A stretch of DNA of 64,000 nucleotides. Source: Paraglaciecola mesophila KMM 241. Its GTDB lineage: Bacteria > Pseudomonadota > Gammaproteobacteria > Enterobacterales > Alteromonadaceae. Made by a program: the position numbers and the translations under genes. Numbering within the stretch: the stretch's first letter is position 1; each line of letters begins with the position of its first letter. Positions 18,445-28,300 of this stretch are shown here, one piece after another. The DNA lies in assembly GCF_000315015.1 (NCBI RefSeq), contig NZ_BAEP01000032.1:62001-126000 (forward strand), in the 5' to 3' direction. Under the pieces are notes generated by a model. The model saw only the letters and a list, made by a program, of their open reading frames with translations, was not told where the DNA came from and made no database searches.

Positions 18445-19728
18445 CTAAGCTACAAACTTCCAAAAAATATAGTACACACTGAAGAGTGTTAGCACGCTTA
18501 AACAGCATAAAGTGTAAATACGAAATAGGCCCTGGGGCTTATATTGGGCGTCAACATCTGCCCCCATCATGACCTTATAATTTAACCAAGCGTAGATAGG
18601 CGCACTGACAAAGGAAACTGTCGTCACAAAGTCCAATAGGGCTTTTATGTCAGCGCTAAAGTCAGAAATTATCCACCAACTGCCCAAGGCGAGTACGCAT
18701 AGTGCGGCGATATAAACGACATTTCCCTTTTTCGCGTGTGGCGTATCACTGGCGCTATCAAGGGGGAGAGGGGCATTATGAGCGTGGGTGAGCTGATAAG
18801 CTCGCTTCCAAACTTGCGGAAAACCATCGGCCACTGCAAATGTCGAAGAAAATAGCGCCACAAAGGTCACAACCGCCATTAATAACCAGCTCCAGTCCCC
18901 CAACGCATTGCTGTAAATCCCGACAAGCTGCCCAGCAAACGCTGCTGCTGAGTTGGCAAAACCTTCGCCTTGTCCAAACATGAGCAAGGCGCCCAACCAT
19001 AAAAAGATGATGGCTAACAACAAACTCGCCGCGTAACCAATGTTGAAGTCCAAGGTGGCATTTTTCGCGTTTTGAACGCCAGGTTTGGCCCCACGAGACA
19101 ATATCCATAACGAATGCCAGACCGATACTTCAACTGCGGTGGGCATCCAGCCTATCAGTGCCACGATAAAAGCGATGCTTGCCATAGAGCCAACTTCGAT
19201 AGTCGGCACCCCTTCGGCTGGGCTGAATCCCAAGCGCCCGATTGCAGCAAACCAAGCGATAATGCTGCAAATGATCAGTACCAGCATCATCCACTTTAAT
19301 AGCGTGTTGAGGAGCTTGTAATGACCTATCAAGAGCACGGCGCATACTACTCCCAGTATTAAGGCCGCCCATTGGGAAAGGGTGAGTACATCACCAAATA
19401 GATTCATGGCCAATGCGGCTGTAACTATGGTAACCCCTGATTGAACAAAAAACATGGTGATAAAGGTCAAACTGAGAAACAGGTAAAACGCCCATTTGCC
19501 CACTGAGCGATAGCCATCGAGTAGGCTTTTGCCAGTTAACCCAGCGTACTTAGGGCCAAATAGAAAAAAGGGATACTTCACCACGTGAGCCAGTAAAATA
19601 AAGCCTAATAAGGCAAAGCCGAAATCGGCTCCTGCTCGGGTTGACTGCACTATGTGTGATACCCCAATACTGGTGGCGGCCCAAACGATACCTGGGCCTA
19701 ATATGGCCATTGTTTTAGCTAATTTCAT
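18445..19728 (-). CDS. Nramp-like membrane transporter with altered metal-site motifs
   Basis: A 427-residue polytopic membrane protein with about 11 hydrophobic segments and the Nramp-type N-terminus (AILGPGIVWAATSIGVSH). In classical Nramp proteins the first helix carries DPGN and the sixth MPH, which bind the divalent metal. Here those sites read SIGVSH and MPTAVEVSVWHS, so the substrate is unlikely to be handled in the standard Mn/Fe way. ATG 19728 is preferred over a GTG five codons upstream. A TetR-family gene lies just upstream (80 bp) on the same strand, a possible local regulator. Confidence 0.75.
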   Translation of the reverse strand: MKLAKTMAILGPGIVWAATSIGVSHIVQSTRAGADFGFALLGFILLAHVVKYPFFLFGPKYAGLTGKSLLDGYRSVGKWAFYLFLSLTFITMFFVQSGVTIVTAALAMNLFGDVLTLSQWAALILGVVCAVLLIGHYKLLNTLLKWMMLVLIICSIIAWFAAIGRLGFSPAEGVPTIEVGSMASIAFIVALIGWMPTAVEVSVWHSLWILSRGAKPGVQNAKNATLDFNIGYAASLLLAIIFLWLGALLMFGQGEGFANSAAAFAGQLVGIYSNALGDWSWLLMAVVTFVALFSSTFAVADGFPQVWKRAYQLTHAHNAPLPLDSASDTPHAKKGNVVYIAALCVLALGSWWIISDFSADIKALLDFVTTVSFVSAPIYAWLNYKVMMGADVDAQYKPQGLFRIYTLCCLSVLTLFSVYYIFWKFVA

Positions 19729-19808
19729 GCTCGTTTTTCTCACATTATCATTATGGTTTTGAGGTACTAACTATTTTGCTTTCTGCCGCTGCATTAAGTC
19801 GCCGGCTA

Positions 19809-20444
19809 CTACACGTTTGAGTGACCCAAATACAAGAGCAACATTTTTGTTAGTTCATCGCATAAGGCGAAAGAATCTAACTCGCATGCAACCGATGGGG
19901 TAATGTCGGGGTACAGTACTTTATCAAGCAGGGCAGTGATCATGGTGAAAATCACCATATTTGCTGCAGCTGATTTATCTATGGCATTAATCTCGTCACT
20001 GAAGCTAAGTAAAATATGACTAATACGGCTATACAGAAGCCGTCTGTCTATGAGGGCTCCACCAGCCACTATGTCAGTGTGCAAACGTGAATTAAGGTGA
20101 ATGGTGCGAAACAAGCTACGATTGGCTACAAAAAATTCATGGGTCTTGTGAGTTATCTCTTGCACTGCATCAGCTAACGTTTTAAACGGCATCTGTTCTA
20201 ATTGTTCAATCCAATGGGTAAGCTCGCTACCGAAATCTTGGTATAACAGCGGTAGCAGGGCTTCTTTGTTTTTAAAGCGCCGATAGAAGGTACCAACCGA
20301 AACGCCAGCGTGATCGCATAATTCTTTGATACTGATGTGCTCAAAAAACTTACTTTGCAGGCAGTGGTGTACAGCAGCCATAAGTTTCCGCTGAGTGTCT
20401 TGACTGCGTATTTGTTTGGCTGGGATAACACTTGGGGTTGGCAT
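19809..20444 (-). CDS. TetR-family transcriptional regulator
   Basis: A 211-residue protein with an N-terminal helix-turn-helix typical of TetR (SIKELCDHAGVSVGTFYRRF followed by KNKEALLPLLYQDF) at about 38-70 and a helical ligand-binding C-terminus. These act as ligand-released repressors. It sits between the Nramp-like transporter gene (80 bp downstream) and the M20D amidohydrolase gene (127 bp upstream), all on the minus strand; the transporter is the most likely target, by position only. Confidence 0.88.
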   Translation of the reverse strand: MPTPSVIPAKQIRSQDTQRKLMAAVHHCLQSKFFEHISIKELCDHAGVSVGTFYRRFKNKEALLPLLYQDFGSELTHWIEQLEQMPFKTLADAVQEITHKTHEFFVANRSLFRTIHLNSRLHTDIVAGGALIDRRLLYSRISHILLSFSDEINAIDKSAAANMVIFTMITALLDKVLYPDITPSVACELDSFALCDELTKMLLLYLGHSNV

Positions 20445-20571
20445 CGTAAACTTTTTACCTTAAATCACATATACATCACAGGCTTGCAACTGAAAATTGC
20501 GCCCGAATCATGCCGTTTTTGACATGAAACAGCAATACAAGAATCCGCGCGATAAGCCTAAAAGGACTTAA

Positions 20572-21891
20572 TTAAGGCGCATTAGCTGCCATGTAATCCA
20601 GCGCCAGTTGGGTCAATGTCGCGGTGCCGATGGGCAACGCTTTTTCATCAGCGAAGAAATAAGGGGAGTGATTACTCGGTGCTTTCGTGGCGTCTTGCCC
20701 TACTGGTGTGCCACCTAAAAACACAAACACGCTGGGGACTTCAAGCGCATAAAAAGAGAAGTCTTCTGCCCCGGTAATTTTCGGCATGACGACGACCTTT
20801 TCTTCACCTGCCACCTTTTTTAGGCTTGGCAACATTTGTTCGGTTAAGGCTGGGTTGTTAATGGTAACGGGATAACCTTCGTTAATTTCAACCTCTGCTG
20901 TGGCGCCAGAAGCGGCCGCTATATGCGTGGCTGTGTGTTTGATTTTATCAAAAATTTGTTGGCGATTGTCCATATCGAAATTACGAATGGTGCCGACCAT
21001 TTCTACTTTCTCAGGGATGATGTTGTTACGCACACCGCCAGCAATTTTACCAAACGAGACTATCGCTGGCTCTTTAGTGATGTCTATTTGACGACTAATA
21101 ATATGGTTTACTCCTGTCACCACTTGAGCGGCAGCTGAAATAGGGTCTACCCCATTCCAAGGTGTTGAGCCGTGAGTTTGTGTGCCGTGAATAGCAATCT
21201 CGAAACTGTCTGAACTGGCCATCAGAGGGCCACTGCGATAGCCGATTTTGCCTGTATTCAAACCGGACGTGATATGCAGACCGAAGGCCACATCGGGTTT
21301 GTGTTGCTCAAATATTCCCTGTTTTAGCATCAATTCTGCACCACCTTCTTCGCCTTGTGGTGCGCCTTCTTCAGCGGGCTGAAAGACAAACATAACCGTA
21401 CCTTGCAATTGCTTTTTCATGCCAGCTAATACCTCGGCCGCGCCCATTAACATGGCGACATGAGTATCATGACCGCAAGCGTGCATAATCCCCACATCAA
21501 CCCCGCGGTAATTTGTGGTTTGGGTTGAAGCAAAGGGTAAATCGACTTTTTCGGTGACGGGCAGGGCGTCCATATCAGCGCGTAACATCACAGTGGGGCC
21601 GGGTAAATCGCCCTTTAATATGCCAACGACACCGGTATAGCCGATATTTCGCTCTACTTGCATGCCTAGGTTTTCAAGGTGTGAAGCTGCAATATCTGCG
21701 GTGCGTGTTTCACGATTACCCAGCTCTGGATGTTGATGGATGTCTCGGCGCCAAGCCACGACGTTTTTTTCAACGTCTTGAAGTTGTTTTGTAGGGATGT
21801 CGCTTGCGTTTACATTTGCCGAGAACGCAAATGCATTGATGGCAGCACAAAGGGCTAGCGTGATTGCTGTAGGTCGATGTGTTTTTATCAT
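20572..21891 (-). CDS. Exported M20D-type amidohydrolase (hippurate hydrolase/aminoacylase-like)
   Basis: A 439-residue secreted metallopeptidase-fold enzyme: signal peptide about 1-29 (ALCAAINAFAFSANVNA), then the M20D core with HQHPELGNRETRTA near 52, MHACGHDTHVAMLMGAAEVL near 135, FQPAEEG near 168, and the C-terminal metal ligand in ITGAEDFSFYA. It should hydrolyse N-acyl amino acids or related amides in the periplasm; the substrate is not predictable. ATG 21891 is preceded by AAGGAACATAAC, a good ribosome-binding site. It lies 45 bp downstream of the split amidohydrolase on the same strand, suggesting a peptide/amide-scavenging operon. Confidence 0.9.
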   Translation of the reverse strand: MIKTHRPTAITLALCAAINAFAFSANVNASDIPTKQLQDVEKNVVAWRRDIHQHPELGNRETRTADIAASHLENLGMQVERNIGYTGVVGILKGDLPGPTVMLRADMDALPVTEKVDLPFASTQTTNYRGVDVGIMHACGHDTHVAMLMGAAEVLAGMKKQLQGTVMFVFQPAEEGAPQGEEGGAELMLKQGIFEQHKPDVAFGLHITSGLNTGKIGYRSGPLMASSDSFEIAIHGTQTHGSTPWNGVDPISAAAQVVTGVNHIISRQIDITKEPAIVSFGKIAGGVRNNIIPEKVEMVGTIRNFDMDNRQQIFDKIKHTATHIAAASGATAEVEINEGYPVTINNPALTEQMLPSLKKVAGEEKVVVMPKITGAEDFSFYALEVPSVFVFLGGTPVGQDATKAPSNHSPYFFADEKALPIGTATLTQLALDYMAANAP

Positions 21892-21935
21892 GTTATGTTC
21901 CTTTTTAAAGAGTTTAAGCTCTATGCGCAGGCAGA

Positions 21936-22796
21936 CTAATGTAGCCCGACGACAGATTTGGTTTTCTGTACAATCTTGCTGACGTTGTAGCCAACGCCAT
22001 CTTTAAACACCACTGCCATGTTACGGATGGCCTTGGTATCGTTCGTCAATTCGCCGTCTATCAAGACTAAATCAGCTTGTTTGCCTACCTCGATAGAGCC
22101 TACTTTATTGTCTCGCTCTAAAAAGGTTGCGCCGTTTAAAGTGGCGATTTTAATCGCGTGCTCAATGCTAAACCCCGCTTCGACCAATAATTCGATTTGC
22201 CTTTGATTTGAAAAGCCTGCAATGACACCGCCATAGCCGGTAGGGTCGGTGCCCGCCATCAAAATGCCACCAGCCTCAACGAATTTCTTCTCTAATTGCA
22301 TCATTTTTTTAAAGACAATAGGCCAGGTTGGGTTTTCTTGCTCAGCGATTTTTTGCCATTGGCTTTCATATTGCTCTCGTACTTGGGGAATAAGGGCCTC
22401 TAGAGCGAGCGGATAGGCTTTAGGGCGGCCTTGGGTAAAGGTTTCAAATACGGTCAAAGTGGATGTGAGCGCCACGTTTTTATCCACTAACACCTTTATA
22501 AGAGCATTAACTTCTGGGCTGCCTATGTCTAAATTCAGCAGCGATTGATGAAGTTCACTTGATGGGCACTCGTTCTTCTTTTTGTTTTTAACAAAGTCGG
22601 TGGCTGCGAAAAAACCATGCTCTAGGTTATCGATGCCCAACTCGGCCGCTTCCTGATAGGTAATGGAGCATAAATGCCCAGTGACTTTGCGGTTGCGCTG
22701 ATGGGCTGACGCGACGACTTGGGCTAGTTCGTCTTGATGGATATGCATATAGGCTTTGTAGGACGTGACGCCTTCTCGATCCCAGTACTGCATCAT
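21936..22796 (-). CDS. Amidohydrolase, C-terminal part of a frameshifted gene
   Basis: This frame encodes 286 residues that continue the amidohydrolase begun at 23419. It carries the middle and end of the metal-dependent hydrolase barrel: the lysine-containing GVTSYKAYMHI, VTGHLCSIT, NLEHGFF, the catalytic Asp in MAGTDPTGYGG, and the closing IEVGKQADLVLIDG typical of imidazolonepropionase-like enzymes. It lacks the N-terminal HxH metal site, so it cannot be a complete enzyme alone. It begins with ATG overlapping the previous stop (ATGA at 22793-22796). That overlap permits translational coupling, but the protein continuity fits a one-base deletion better. Confidence 0.75.
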   Translation of the reverse strand: MMQYWDREGVTSYKAYMHIHQDELAQVVASAHQRNRKVTGHLCSITYQEAAELGIDNLEHGFFAATDFVKNKKKNECPSSELHQSLLNLDIGSPEVNALIKVLVDKNVALTSTLTVFETFTQGRPKAYPLALEALIPQVREQYESQWQKIAEQENPTWPIVFKKMMQLEKKFVEAGGILMAGTDPTGYGGVIAGFSNQRQIELLVEAGFSIEHAIKIATLNGATFLERDNKVGSIEVGKQADLVLIDGELTNDTKAIRNMAVVFKDGVGYNVSKIVQKTKSVVGLH

Positions 22797-23419
22797 GTTT
22801 TGGCGTCTTGTGCATCGCGCAGCGATTTAATCTTAAGAATAGGCAGCCCGGGGCCATTCAAATAAGGAGCTGTCACGTCAATATCTGGGCCCATTGTTTT
22901 TCCGGTGTTGATGGCATCGCGTAAGTTTAAGTCGCCATAGGGGGCAGTGGTGCCAGCGGTGCGCACTGTGGTTGCCCCGCCCGCTAAATATAAGCGAGGA
23001 AAACTGTATAGCATTTCAGTGTAGTGGGCGTTACCCGTGGGGTAGAACATGTGTTCGTGCATCATTACCAAGCCAGGTATTAAGGTTTTACCTGCAGCAT
23101 CAATGATCTGGGCTGATGCGCTAGGGCGTATGTCTGCTGAGGAGCCAATTGCGTCAATGCGCCCAGATTTCATTAGTACAGTCTGACGTGGTTTAGGGGC
23201 GACGCCCGTACCATCAATTAAGGTGACATTGACGATGGCAATCTCGTTTTGATCGTAACTGATAAATTCTTCGTCAATCGCTTGGGCAGTAATAGAAGTG
23301 AATAGGGCACTGCCAAATATGAGTAATGAACGAATACCGAAAATGTTGATACTTGAGAGCGCGCGAGGTGAAAGAACAAGGCGCGAGATGATAAAAGTAG
23401 CAGTGTTTGAATGAGGCAT
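22793..23419 (-). CDS. Amidohydrolase, N-terminal part of a frameshifted gene
   Basis: A 208-residue N-terminal fragment: signal sequence about 28-46 (GIRSLLIFGSALFTSITAQA), composite-domain strands, the cofactor-loop start IVNVTLIDGTGV, and the metal-binding HEH in VMMHEHMFYP. It ends abruptly at DAQDAKT followed by TGA. Reading one base back, the next frame continues MMQYWDREGVTSYKAYM, exactly where related enzymes run on. Either the gene is inactivated by a one-base loss, the reference has a sequencing error, or two halves are made by coupled translation. The intact product would be a roughly 490-residue periplasmic imidazolonepropionase-like amidohydrolase. Confidence 0.75.
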   Translation of the reverse strand: MPHSNTATFIISRLVLSPRALSSINIFGIRSLLIFGSALFTSITAQAIDEEFISYDQNEIAIVNVTLIDGTGVAPKPRQTVLMKSGRIDAIGSSADIRPSASAQIIDAAGKTLIPGLVMMHEHMFYPTGNAHYTEMLYSFPRLYLAGGATTVRTAGTTAPYGDLNLRDAINTGKTMGPDIDVTAPYLNGPGLPILKIKSLRDAQDAKT

Positions 23420-23815
23420 GATGACGTCTCTAATAGGATAAATCTGTTGGTTTTATACAGCGAATGTCCACATAGTATCCTTGTAATATATATTTTGTAA
23501 ATCAAGATTCGCATATTGGTTGTGTTATTTGTATGGGATTTAGGTCGTAGCAGAGGTTGATTTACTCACCCAGCTTTGCAAAGTTAGGTAGGGCATCAAA
23601 GCGACTTACGGACTTTGTACAATGTTGTGCAATTGTTTGTGAAATGTGTTTTCTTTGTAAACTTATGATTTTCATAATGAATATTTACAATTTAGGGCTG
23701 ACATCGCTTTGTAGCTTCGAATCGCTTTTGCTAGTATCCGCGCAACAAAAACTGAGCCAAAATTGATTTTGCTCAAGATGCAATATTTAACGTGTGATAA
23801 ACGCCGGATTTTAGA
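23420..23815. other. Intergenic region between divergent amidohydrolase and cyo-upstream genes
   Basis: About 395 bp. An open frame at 23557-23766 has no ribosome-binding site and is not credible. The right end holds an FNR-like palindrome (23763-23776); the rest probably contains the divergent promoters. Confidence 0.4.
23763..23776. promoter_or_regulatory. FNR/EtrA-like binding site
   Basis: TTGATTTTGCTCAA matches the FNR consensus TTGAT-N4-ATCAA at 9 of the 10 defined positions. It lies 40 nt before the small membrane gene at 23816 and about 540 nt before the cyo promoter. Oxygen-responsive control of a terminal oxidase would make sense, but the distance to cyoA is large. Confidence 0.35.
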
Positions 23816-24217
23816 TTGAAGCAAATAACTCACCAAACAGATGATTTCATTCAGCGCAGTAAGGTGTTGGTGAATATATCGAGCACGTCGCTTTTTGCGA
23901 AAGTGTGCTTGGTGTCTGGAGTGTTGGTTTTTTTAAGCAGCTTCAGTGTATTTCTTGGCGGCATCTACGAAGGTGCTGAATTGGTCGGCTTCGCCCTCGA
24001 CTTTTCTTCTTTCGATGTGCTTAGCAGTGCATTTCTTCTTTGGTTATTAGCACTAAGCGGTTATTTCGCGAAACATGCTTTATGGCTTTTGAATCTTGTA
24101 CCTGATTATGTCCTTCGCCATTTGGCGGCTAAACCTAAGCCGTTATTTATTGTTCCCGCTGTTATCAGCCTTGTGCCCAGCGCACATGGATCTCGTGCTC
24201 CCCCCATATTTTCATAG
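23816..24217 (+). CDS. Possible small membrane protein upstream of cyoA
   Basis: A 133-codon frame with TTG as its only plausible start. The product has two clear hydrophobic segments, near 28-50 (FAKVCLVSGVLVFLSSFSVF) and near 66-85 (LSSAFLLWLLALSGYF), and a Pro-rich tail. No ribosome-binding site of quality is seen and I do not recognise the family, but the hydrophobic pattern and its position just before the cyo operon argue against pure chance. It may be a real accessory gene or a degenerate remnant. Confidence 0.4.
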   Translation: MKQITHQTDDFIQRSKVLVNISSTSLFAKVCLVSGVLVFLSSFSVFLGGIYEGAELVGFALDFSSFDVLSSAFLLWLLALSGYFAKHALWLLNLVPDYVLRHLAAKPKPLFIVPAVISLVPSAHGSRAPPIFS

Positions 24218-24316
24218 CGGTTCAAGTCATTAAATAAGTCACTGTTGTTTATGTGCTAGCGATAGCACTAAGTCACATGCAGATGTTCAGCTAGCCCTAA
24301 GCTATCTGACCAATTA

Positions 24317-24344
24317 TTGACCTTGAGCCCGCTCACACTATAAA
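24317..24344 (+). promoter_or_regulatory. Sigma70-type promoter of cyoABCDE
   Basis: TTGACC (24317-24322) and TATAAA (24339-24344) are separated by 16 bp; each hexamer matches consensus at 5 of 6 positions. Transcription would begin near 24351, about 70 nt before the preferred cyoA start. Confidence 0.6.
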
Positions 24345-24420
24345 TCCGGTTTGTCCGGTGTTTAATGTTGCCTGATTCACTTATGGCAGTGCTTTGAAAA
24401 CTGTGGGTAGGAGAAATCCT

Positions 24421-25329
24421 TTGTTGATCCGTAAGTTAGGTTATTCAGTGTTGACTGCAAGTATATTGTTGCTGTCGGGCTGTGAAGGTGGTGTGCTTGA
24501 TCCTAAAGGTCAGGTGGGCATCGATGAAAAGTATTTGATCGTTGTAGCAACGGTACTCATGCTGCTGGTGGTTATTCCTGTTATTGGCATGACCTTATAT
24601 TTCGCTTGGCGTTACCGTGAAGGTCGCGAGCATGAGATTTATGACCCGAAGTGGGCGCACTCAACCAAAATCGAAGTGGTTGTGTGGTTAATCCCCATTG
24701 TGATTATTGCGATATTGGGCACCTTGACTTGGTACTCCACTCAAGAGCTGGACCCATACAAGCCTTTGGATCACGAACACAAACCTATCACCATACAAGT
24801 GGTGTCTCTGAATTGGAAATGGTTGTTTATTTATCCAGAACAAGGGATTGCCACGATCAACGAAGTGGTGTTCCCCAAAGATGTGCCGGTGGAGTTTAAG
24901 ATCACGTCTGATACCACCATGAACTCGTTTTTTATCCCCCAGCTTGGTAGCCAGATTTATTCTATGGAAGGTATGACGACACGTCTTAACTTGATCGCCA
25001 ATGAAGCGGGTGAGTTTGACGGCATTTCAGCCAATTACAGTGGTGCCGGGTTTACCGGAATGAAATTCAAAGCCATCGCTAAAAACAGCGAACTAGAATT
25101 TGAACAATGGGTCAGTGCAGTTAAACACAGCCCAGCAAAACTGGGTGACCAAAGTTATGCCCAATTAGCAAAACCAAGTGAAAATAACCCCGTTAATTAT
25201 TACGGCTCGGTGGACAGCCAACTGTTCCAGCATATTGTGATGCAGTTTATGGGCAACATGAATTCCCATGATATGTACGAAGATCATCAAGAGCATTCGG
25301 CTCAAATGCACATGCAGGCGGAGGATTAA
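24421..25329 (+). CDS. cyoA: Cytochrome bo3 ubiquinol oxidase subunit II
   Basis: A 302-residue lipoprotein subunit of the proton-pumping quinol oxidase. Seen: lipobox LLLSGC followed by the CyoA-typical [10 protein letters not shown], two transmembrane helices (about 37-60 and 84-103), and a periplasmic cupredoxin domain ([38 protein letters not shown]) lacking the CuA ligands, as expected for a quinol oxidase. I prefer TTG 24421, which follows TAGGAG with 7-nt spacing and gives an N-terminus like E. coli CyoA; the in-frame TTG at 24394 has no such site. First gene of cyoABCDE. Confidence 0.93.
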   Translation: MLIRKLGYSVLTASILLLSGCEGGVLDPKGQVGIDEKYLIVVATVLMLLVVIPVIGMTLYFAWRYREGREHEIYDPKWAHSTKIEVVVWLIPIVIIAILGTLTWYSTQELDPYKPLDHEHKPITIQVVSLNWKWLFIYPEQGIATINEVVFPKDVPVEFKITSDTTMNSFFIPQLGSQIYSMEGMTTRLNLIANEAGEFDGISANYSGAGFTGMKFKAIAKNSELEFEQWVSAVKHSPAKLGDQSYAQLAKPSENNPVNYYGSVDSQLFQHIVMQFMGNMNSHDMYEDHQEHSAQMHMQAED

Positions 25330-25331
25330 TT

Positions 25332-27326
25332 ATGTCGCTATTAGGAAATTTATCCCTGGACGCCATTCCGTACCACGAACCCATAATTATGGTGACGTTG
25401 GCGGTGATTGGTGTCATTGGGCTGGCTGTAGTCGGCCTAATTACTAAGTATCAAAAATGGGGAGTACTATGGCACAACTGGCTGACCTCAGTTGACCACA
25501 AACGGTTAGGCATAATGTACATTATTCTTGCGTTGATCATGCTTATTCGCGGCTTCTCTGACGCGATAATGATGCGCACGCAGCTTGCTCTGGCAACTAA
25601 TGGGGCACAGGGCTATTTACCTCCTGAGCACTATGACCAGATATTTACCGCCCACGGCATTATCATGATCATCTTTATGGCCATGCCATTTATGATTGGT
25701 TTGATGAACATAGTGCTGCCTTTACAAATTGGCGCACGTGATGTGGCATTCCCCTTCATGAACAATTTGAGCTTTTGGTTGGCAGCAGCAGGAGCAGTGT
25801 TGATTAATATCTCGCTAGGTTTAGGCGAGTTCGCAAAAACCGGATGGCTAGCCTACCCGCCATTGTCGGAGATGTCCTTTAGCCCTGGGGTTGGGGTCGA
25901 TTACTATATCTGGGCCTTGCAGATATCAGGCATCGGCACATTACTCACCGGCGTTAACTTTTTAGCCACTGTGTTTAAAATGCGTGCTCCGGGTATGAAG
26001 TTAATGCAAATGCCGATTTTTACCTGGGCTTGTACCTGGGCCAATATCTTAATTGTAGCGTCATTCCCGATTTTAACTGCAGTGCTTGGTTTACTGACGC
26101 TTGACCGTTACTTAGATTTCCATTTTTTTACCAATGACGGTGGCGGCAACGCCATGATGTACATCAACCTATTTTGGGCTTGGGGTCACCCTGAAGTGTA
26201 TATATTAGTGCTGCCTGCGTTTGGTATTTTCTCAGAGGTTATTTCAACCTTTACTGGTAAGCGCTTGTTTGGCTACACCTCAATGGTGTGGGCGAGTGGT
26301 GCTATATCGATTTTAGGTTTTGTGGTTTGGTTGCATCACTTCTTCACCATGGGCTCAAGTGCTGACGTAAACGCCTTCTTTGGGGTGATGACCATGATCA
26401 TTGCTATACCCACAGGGGTGAAGCTGTTTAACTGGTTATTCACTATGTACCGCGGGCGCTTGCGCATTACGGTGCCGGTTCTGTGGACTTTAGGCTTCAT
26501 GGTTACTTTCAGTATCGGTGGTATGACAGGGGTATTGCTTGCTGTGCCTGGTGCTGATTATGTATTGCATAACAGCTTATTTTTAGTGGCTCACTTTCAC
26601 AACACCATCATAGGTGGTGCAGTATTTGGTTACATGGCGGGCTTTGCGTTTTGGTTCCCTAAAGCCACAGGCTTTCATTTGAACGAGCGCTTAGGTAAAT
26701 ACTCTTTCTGGTGCTGGCAAATAGGTTTCTATGTCGCTTTTATGCCTTTGTATGTACTTGGCTTCCTAGGTATGACTCGTCGCTTAAACCACACCAATAA
26801 CCCAGATTGGAACATTTGGTTATATATTGCAGCTGTAGGCGCATTGATCATCTTCGTGGGTATCATTCTGCAATTTGTGCAACTTTACGTGAGTATTCGC
26901 GATCGTGAACAAAACCCAGACGTAGATGGCGATCCGTGGAATGGTCATACACTCGAATGGTCAACTGCATCACCGCCTCAGTTCTACAATTTTGCTGTTC
27001 TGCCTAAAGTGCATGACATTGATGCGTTCACTGATATGAAAGAAAAAGGCATTGAGTACCAAGCTCCTGACGAATATATGCCAATTCACATGCCGCGTAA
27101 CACCGCTGCCGGTATGCAGATCGCAGGTGCCGCTGGCATCGTTGGTTTCGCCTTGATTTGGCATATTTGGTGGCTAGCCATTGTGGGTACACTGGGTATG
27201 GTTGTGGCGTTAATTGCACGCTGTTACGCCAAAGACGTGGATTATTACGTTGAGCCACAAGAAGTGGCTGAGATTGAGAGAGCTCACTTAGCCAGTGTGG
27301 CCACTGTGAAGGAGGAAGCGTTATGA
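25332..27326 (+). CDS. cyoB: Cytochrome bo3 ubiquinol oxidase subunit I
   Basis: A 664-residue haem-copper oxidase catalytic subunit, close to the E. coli CyoB length, with about 15 transmembrane helices. It binds low-spin haem b, high-spin haem o3 and CuB. Seen: [16 protein letters not shown] with the haem ligand His, [17 protein letters not shown] with the CuB His and Tyr, LHHFFTMG with the two CuB histidines, and [11 protein letters not shown] with the haem-ligand histidines. It reduces oxygen to water and pumps protons. It starts 2 nt after cyoA and overlaps cyoC by 4 nt. Confidence 0.97.
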   Translation: MSLLGNLSLDAIPYHEPIIMVTLAVIGVIGLAVVGLITKYQKWGVLWHNWLTSVDHKRLGIMYIILALIMLIRGFSDAIMMRTQLALATNGAQGYLPPEHYDQIFTAHGIIMIIFMAMPFMIGLMNIVLPLQIGARDVAFPFMNNLSFWLAAAGAVLINISLGLGEFAKTGWLAYPPLSEMSFSPGVGVDYYIWALQISGIGTLLTGVNFLATVFKMRAPGMKLMQMPIFTWACTWANILIVASFPILTAVLGLLTLDRYLDFHFFTNDGGGNAMMYINLFWAWGHPEVYILVLPAFGIFSEVISTFTGKRLFGYTSMVWASGAISILGFVVWLHHFFTMGSSADVNAFFGVMTMIIAIPTGVKLFNWLFTMYRGRLRITVPVLWTLGFMVTFSIGGMTGVLLAVPGADYVLHNSLFLVAHFHNTIIGGAVFGYMAGFAFWFPKATGFHLNERLGKYSFWCWQIGFYVAFMPLYVLGFLGMTRRLNHTNNPDWNIWLYIAAVGALIIFVGIILQFVQLYVSIRDREQNPDVDGDPWNGHTLEWSTASPPQFYNFAVLPKVHDIDAFTDMKEKGIEYQAPDEYMPIHMPRNTAAGMQIAGAAGIVGFALIWHIWWLAIVGTLGMVVALIARCYAKDVDYYVEPQEVAEIERAHLASVATVKEEAL

Positions 27327-27970
27327 GCGCCGTACCAGAAACATTGAAATTCGCCAATGAACACGGCTTACATGCGGATGATCACGGTGGCGGTCATCAT
27401 GACGAACACCAGGATACAGGTGGGAATACACTGTTCGGTTTTTGGTTATATTTAATGACCGATTGTATTTTGTTCGCTTCGGTTTTTGCCACCTATGCCG
27501 TTTTATATATGAACACGGACGGTGGGGTGTCAGGCAAAGATATATTTGACCTAAACTTCGTGCTAGTCGAAACGGCTGCGCTGTTGGTCAGTAGTATTAC
27601 GTATGGTTTCGCATTTTTATATGCCCATAAACAGCAAAAAGCTGGCACCTTGCTGTGGTTGTTGGTCACTATGGCCCTTGGCTGTGTGTTTATCGCCATG
27701 GAAGTGTATGAATTTCATCACTTGATTGTTGAGGGCCATAACCCAGACGGCAGTGCATTTCTAAGCTCATTTTTTGCTTTGGTGGGCATGCACGGTTTGC
27801 ACGTTACCGCGGGGTTAATCTGGATGCTGGTCATGGTGCTCGAAGTACTTAAGCGCGGTTTAGGTGCGCAAACCGTTACGCGCCTTGGTTGCCTAAGCTT
27901 ATTTTGGCATTTCTTGGATATCGTCTGGGTCTGTCTATTCACCGTTGTATATTTATTAGGAGCAATGTGA
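27323..27970 (+). CDS. cyoC: Cytochrome bo3 ubiquinol oxidase subunit III
   Basis: A 215-residue subunit with five transmembrane helices and a His-rich N-terminus ([14 protein letters not shown]), belonging to the CoxC/CyoC family that stabilises the oxidase complex. Seen: [21 protein letters not shown] and the conserved [14 protein letters not shown]. The ATG overlaps the cyoB stop (ATGA-type, 4 nt), and its own stop overlaps the cyoD start, showing tight translational coupling. Confidence 0.95.
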   Translation: MSAVPETLKFANEHGLHADDHGGGHHDEHQDTGGNTLFGFWLYLMTDCILFASVFATYAVLYMNTDGGVSGKDIFDLNFVLVETAALLVSSITYGFAFLYAHKQQKAGTLLWLLVTMALGCVFIAMEVYEFHHLIVEGHNPDGSAFLSSFFALVGMHGLHVTAGLIWMLVMVLEVLKRGLGAQTVTRLGCLSLFWHFLDIVWVCLFTVVYLLGAM

Positions 27971-28287
27971 TGAGTCATTCTGCTGAAACGACTTCCCACG
28001 GCAGCGTGAAGTCCTATTTAGTTGGCTTTGTGTTATCCGTTATTCTCACTGGCATTCCGTTTTGGATGGTAATGAGTGGGCATTTTGGTAAATCTGTCCT
28101 GTTTTACAGTGTGGTTTCCTTTGCGCTGGTGCAAATTGTGGTGCACTTGAAATACTTTTTGCACCTTAATTTTTCGGTCAAAGGGCGAATGGACACATTT
28201 GCGTTTCTGTTTACTGCACTGATTATTGTGATGGTGGTTGGGTTGTCCATTTGGATCATCTATAGCGCTAACGCGATGATGATGTAA
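27970..28287 (+). CDS. cyoD: Cytochrome bo3 ubiquinol oxidase subunit IV
   Basis: A 105-residue protein with three transmembrane helices, the small subunit IV of the quinol oxidase that assists CuB binding and assembly. Seen: the typical [20 protein letters not shown] first helix, and [15 protein letters not shown] in the second. The start ATG 27970 overlaps the cyoC TGA by one base; a longer frame starting at 27889 would only read cyoC in another frame. Confidence 0.95.
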   Translation: MSHSAETTSHGSVKSYLVGFVLSVILTGIPFWMVMSGHFGKSVLFYSVVSFALVQIVVHLKYFLHLNFSVKGRMDTFAFLFTALIIVMVVGLSIWIIYSANAMMM

Positions 28288-28300
28288 GAAGGAGGCCACC

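Noticed and set aside
23557-23766. 69-codon frame upstream of the small membrane gene
   Set aside because: No ribosome-binding site and no protein-like features; it covers the likely divergent promoter region.
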